A stretch of DNA of 64,000 nt from Circinella umbellata (taxonomy: Eukaryota > Mucoromycota > Mucoromycetes > Mucorales > Lichtheimiaceae): assembly GCA_025093555.1 (NCBI GenBank), contig JAIWNF010000026.1:1-64000 (forward strand). Direction: 5' to 3'. The translations under genes and the position numbers were made by a program. The first letter of the stretch is position 1; the number at the start of each line of letters is the position of its first letter. The notes under the pieces were generated by a model. The model saw only the letters and a program-made list of their open reading frames with translations, was not told the DNA's origin and did not search any database. This document shows, piece by piece, positions 62,701 to 64,000 of this stretch.

Positions 62701-63460
62701 AAGAACTGCCTGGAATAACACCCATTTCTTCGAGCCGGACAAAAGTTCCGCTTCTCGAGTAAAATATGTTCGAGACCGTCGCGACTAAGCGTAATATAAA
62801 AAAAGGGGGAACAATAGAAACGGCGACGCGAAAATTCTTTCATTTTTTTCTTGCTATCTAAAACCTAGCGCCGCATTTTTCATTCAATATTTTTAATGAA
62901 AAAAGCCAGAAAAAGAAGAGATTGATCAGATTTACTATAGTAACCATATTTTATTTTATTAGCTTCATTATCTGCTATGCCAGATTGTGGATTATGTACG
63001 ATAAGTTATGGTTAACTAAGTGTTTTTATTATAATATGGACTTTCAGTATATTTACTAAGTCGTCATTAGCTTAAAGATGTTTGGTGGAGCTGAATATTC
63101 TGTTTTCTAGAAACGAAATAAAAAATTCGAGTATACTCCATTGTTCGCTGGACTTCTTCTTCCCATTATCCTCCCCGCTGGCGACCGACTCTCCTATATG
63201 TTTCGTGGGACCCCATCCCCCGTACGTCGTCGATCGTGTTACCATGTTTCACTGACAGTCAAAAAAAATATTTTTTTTGTTTTATCTCGTCATAATATAT
63301 ATATATAAGTAGATCGGTTATTTTCCAGAATTTTTTTTCTTCCATATATCATCTTTCACCTTTTTTTTTGTGCTGGTTCACATACCCCTCATTGCATTGT
63401 ATATACATATATATATCATTTATTTTCATAACAAACCAGACACAACATATACATTACATT
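59785..63460. other. Long intergenic region, promoter of the 3' gene
   Basis: No gene is supported in this 3.7 kb. ORFs at 60886-61128, 61144-61413, 61427-61711 and 62604-62843 have no motifs. Two similar elements, GATTATCATAGGGAC (about 60668) and GATTATCATAGCAAC (about 60728), lie 60 bp apart and resemble RFX/X-box half-sites. Just before the last gene are a GC-rich block (about 63170-63245, including CCCCATCCCCCGTACG) and TATATATATAAG (about 63297), a good TATA-box candidate. Confidence 0.5.
63170..63310 (+). promoter_or_regulatory. Putative promoter of the DPBB gene
   Basis: A sharply GC-rich block with C-runs (about 63170-63245) is followed by the TA-rich TATAA-type element at about 63295-63309, some 150 bp before the start codon. 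The mixture is unlike the flat AT-rich intergenic DNA around it and suggests a strong, regulated promoter. Confidence 0.4.
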
Positions 63461-64000
63461 ATGCGTACCACTATTGTCCTTATTTTCACATTATTTCTTG
63501 CCTTTGGTGCTTTCTTAATCGATGCCCGTAAAACACAATCTGGTGCTGCTGAGCGACGACAATCAAATGTTGTTGAAAAGCGCAACTCATATCATGGTAA
63601 AGCTACTTGGTTTATTCCCTCACTTCATGGTGGATCCATGGGTGCATGCTGGGAATATGAAGCTGATGAAGAATACGTTGTTGCTATGGTAAGCTTACTT
63701 GAATTGCCACCTCTTTAAATTTAACTTAAAATAAGCACTTGTATATGCTAATATATGATAATTTGTTTTAATAGAATTCTGTGCAATATGGTGACATGAC
63801 TAAGAAGAGCGGTTGGTGCTTCAAGAAAGTTAGAATTTATCATGGAAATAAACATGTTGATGCTATTGTCAAAGGTAATTAGCATTATATTTTTGTTTTA
63901 TTCTTTGCAAAGATGTGCTGGTTTCTATATTATATTTGAAACTAACTGTAAGTTTATTATTGTTGAAAATCTAGATGCCTGCCCTGAATGTAAATATGGT
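63461..64000 (+). CDS. Secreted double-psi beta-barrel (RlpA/barwin-like) protein, 3' part outside window
   Basis: Exons 63461-63688, 63775-63874 and 63975 to beyond the window edge. The start MRTTIVLIFTLFLAFGAFLIDA is a clear signal peptide. After a short basic linker with KR sites (VVEKRN, possible Kex2-type processing), the double-psi beta-barrel fold begins: HGKATWFIPSLHGGSMGACW, then VAMNSVQYGD, SGWCFKKVRIYHG and IVKDACPECKYG, where the window ends. Such proteins are common in fungi as small secreted wall or plant-interaction proteins, related to RlpA, barwin and expansin N-domains. The catalytic state cannot be judged from the partial sequence. The true ATG is 63461; upstream in-frame codons are leader. 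Confidence 0.8.

Noticed and set aside
1..64000. tRNA genes
   Set aside because: I looked for T-loop GGTTCRANYCC-like boxes with matching A-boxes on both strands and found none convincing; a covariance scan would be decisive.
1..64000. Apparent abundance of TACGTA palindromes in intergenic DNA
   Set aside because: A rough expectation from base composition gives a similar number, so no enrichment is claimed.

Overview
This 64 kb window looks like nuclear DNA of an early-diverging filamentous fungus, most likely Mucoromycota. The DNA is AT-rich, and genes are cut by many short GT-AG introns (about 60-170 bp). Low-complexity Q/N/S-rich proteins are frequent, and the proteins are recognisably fungal/eukaryotic: VPS53, CAP/Srv2, CCT zeta, uS3, peroxisomal acyl-CoA oxidase, Cut8/STS1 and Smr-domain proteins. 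Species cannot be named from sequence alone. All exon boundaries were worked out by hand from splice consensus, reading phase and protein conservation. For the main spliced models the exon sum is an exact multiple of three; VPS53 is the exception.

Layout. 1-2.6 kb: non-coding, AT-rich, with a degenerate tandem repeat. 2.6-8.2 kb (+): a divergent nucleoside-diphosphate-kinase-like domain fused to a huge Lys/Asp-rich tail with 16-residue repeats. 8.5-9.7 kb (-): arginase. 11.6-14.2 kb (-): membrane-anchored ALDH3-type fatty aldehyde dehydrogenase with 11 exons. 14.2-17.5 kb: no gene seen. 17.5-19.4 kb (+): leucine-rich repeat protein with a basic tail. 19.9-23.7 kb (-): VPS53 of the GARP tether. 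24.1-26.1 kb (-): adenylyl cyclase-associated protein. 28.1 kb (+): small coiled-coil protein. 28.7-31.2 kb (-): CCT6. 32.0-32.7 kb (+): small protein with a PIP-box-like motif. 33.5-34.9 kb (+): ribosomal protein uS3. 35.3-35.9 kb (+) and 36.2-39.0 kb (-): convergent unrecognised low-complexity genes. 39-42.5 kb: no gene seen. 42.5-43.2 kb (+): short Cut8/STS1-like proteasome tether. 43.5-46.2 kb (+): acyl-CoA oxidase. 47.2-49.0 kb (-): unrecognised two-exon gene. 49.9-50.7 kb (-): doubtful small gene. 51.3-54.7 and 56.5-59.2 kb (-): two tandem Smr-domain (Cue2-like) genes. 59.5 kb (-): small acidic ORF. 59.8-63.4 kb: no gene seen. 63.5 kb to the end (+): start of a secreted double-psi beta-barrel protein.

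The genes are mostly unrelated housekeeping functions, as is usual in fungi, with no operon logic. Two loose themes exist: lipid/aldehyde catabolism (fatty aldehyde dehydrogenase, acyl-CoA oxidase) and RNA/translation quality control (uS3, the Smr pair).

The most unusual observations are: a candidate 3-nucleotide micro-exon (one Phe codon) in uS3; a start codon apparently split AT|G by an intron in CCT6; two GC-AG introns; a tandem pair of Smr endonuclease-family genes in which one copy has lost its zinc fingers; an acyl-CoA oxidase with Gly at the expected catalytic Glu; a Cut8-like protein without its helical bundle; an apparent 1-base deficit in VPS53; and a 192-bp higher-order repeat in the NDK-fusion gene.
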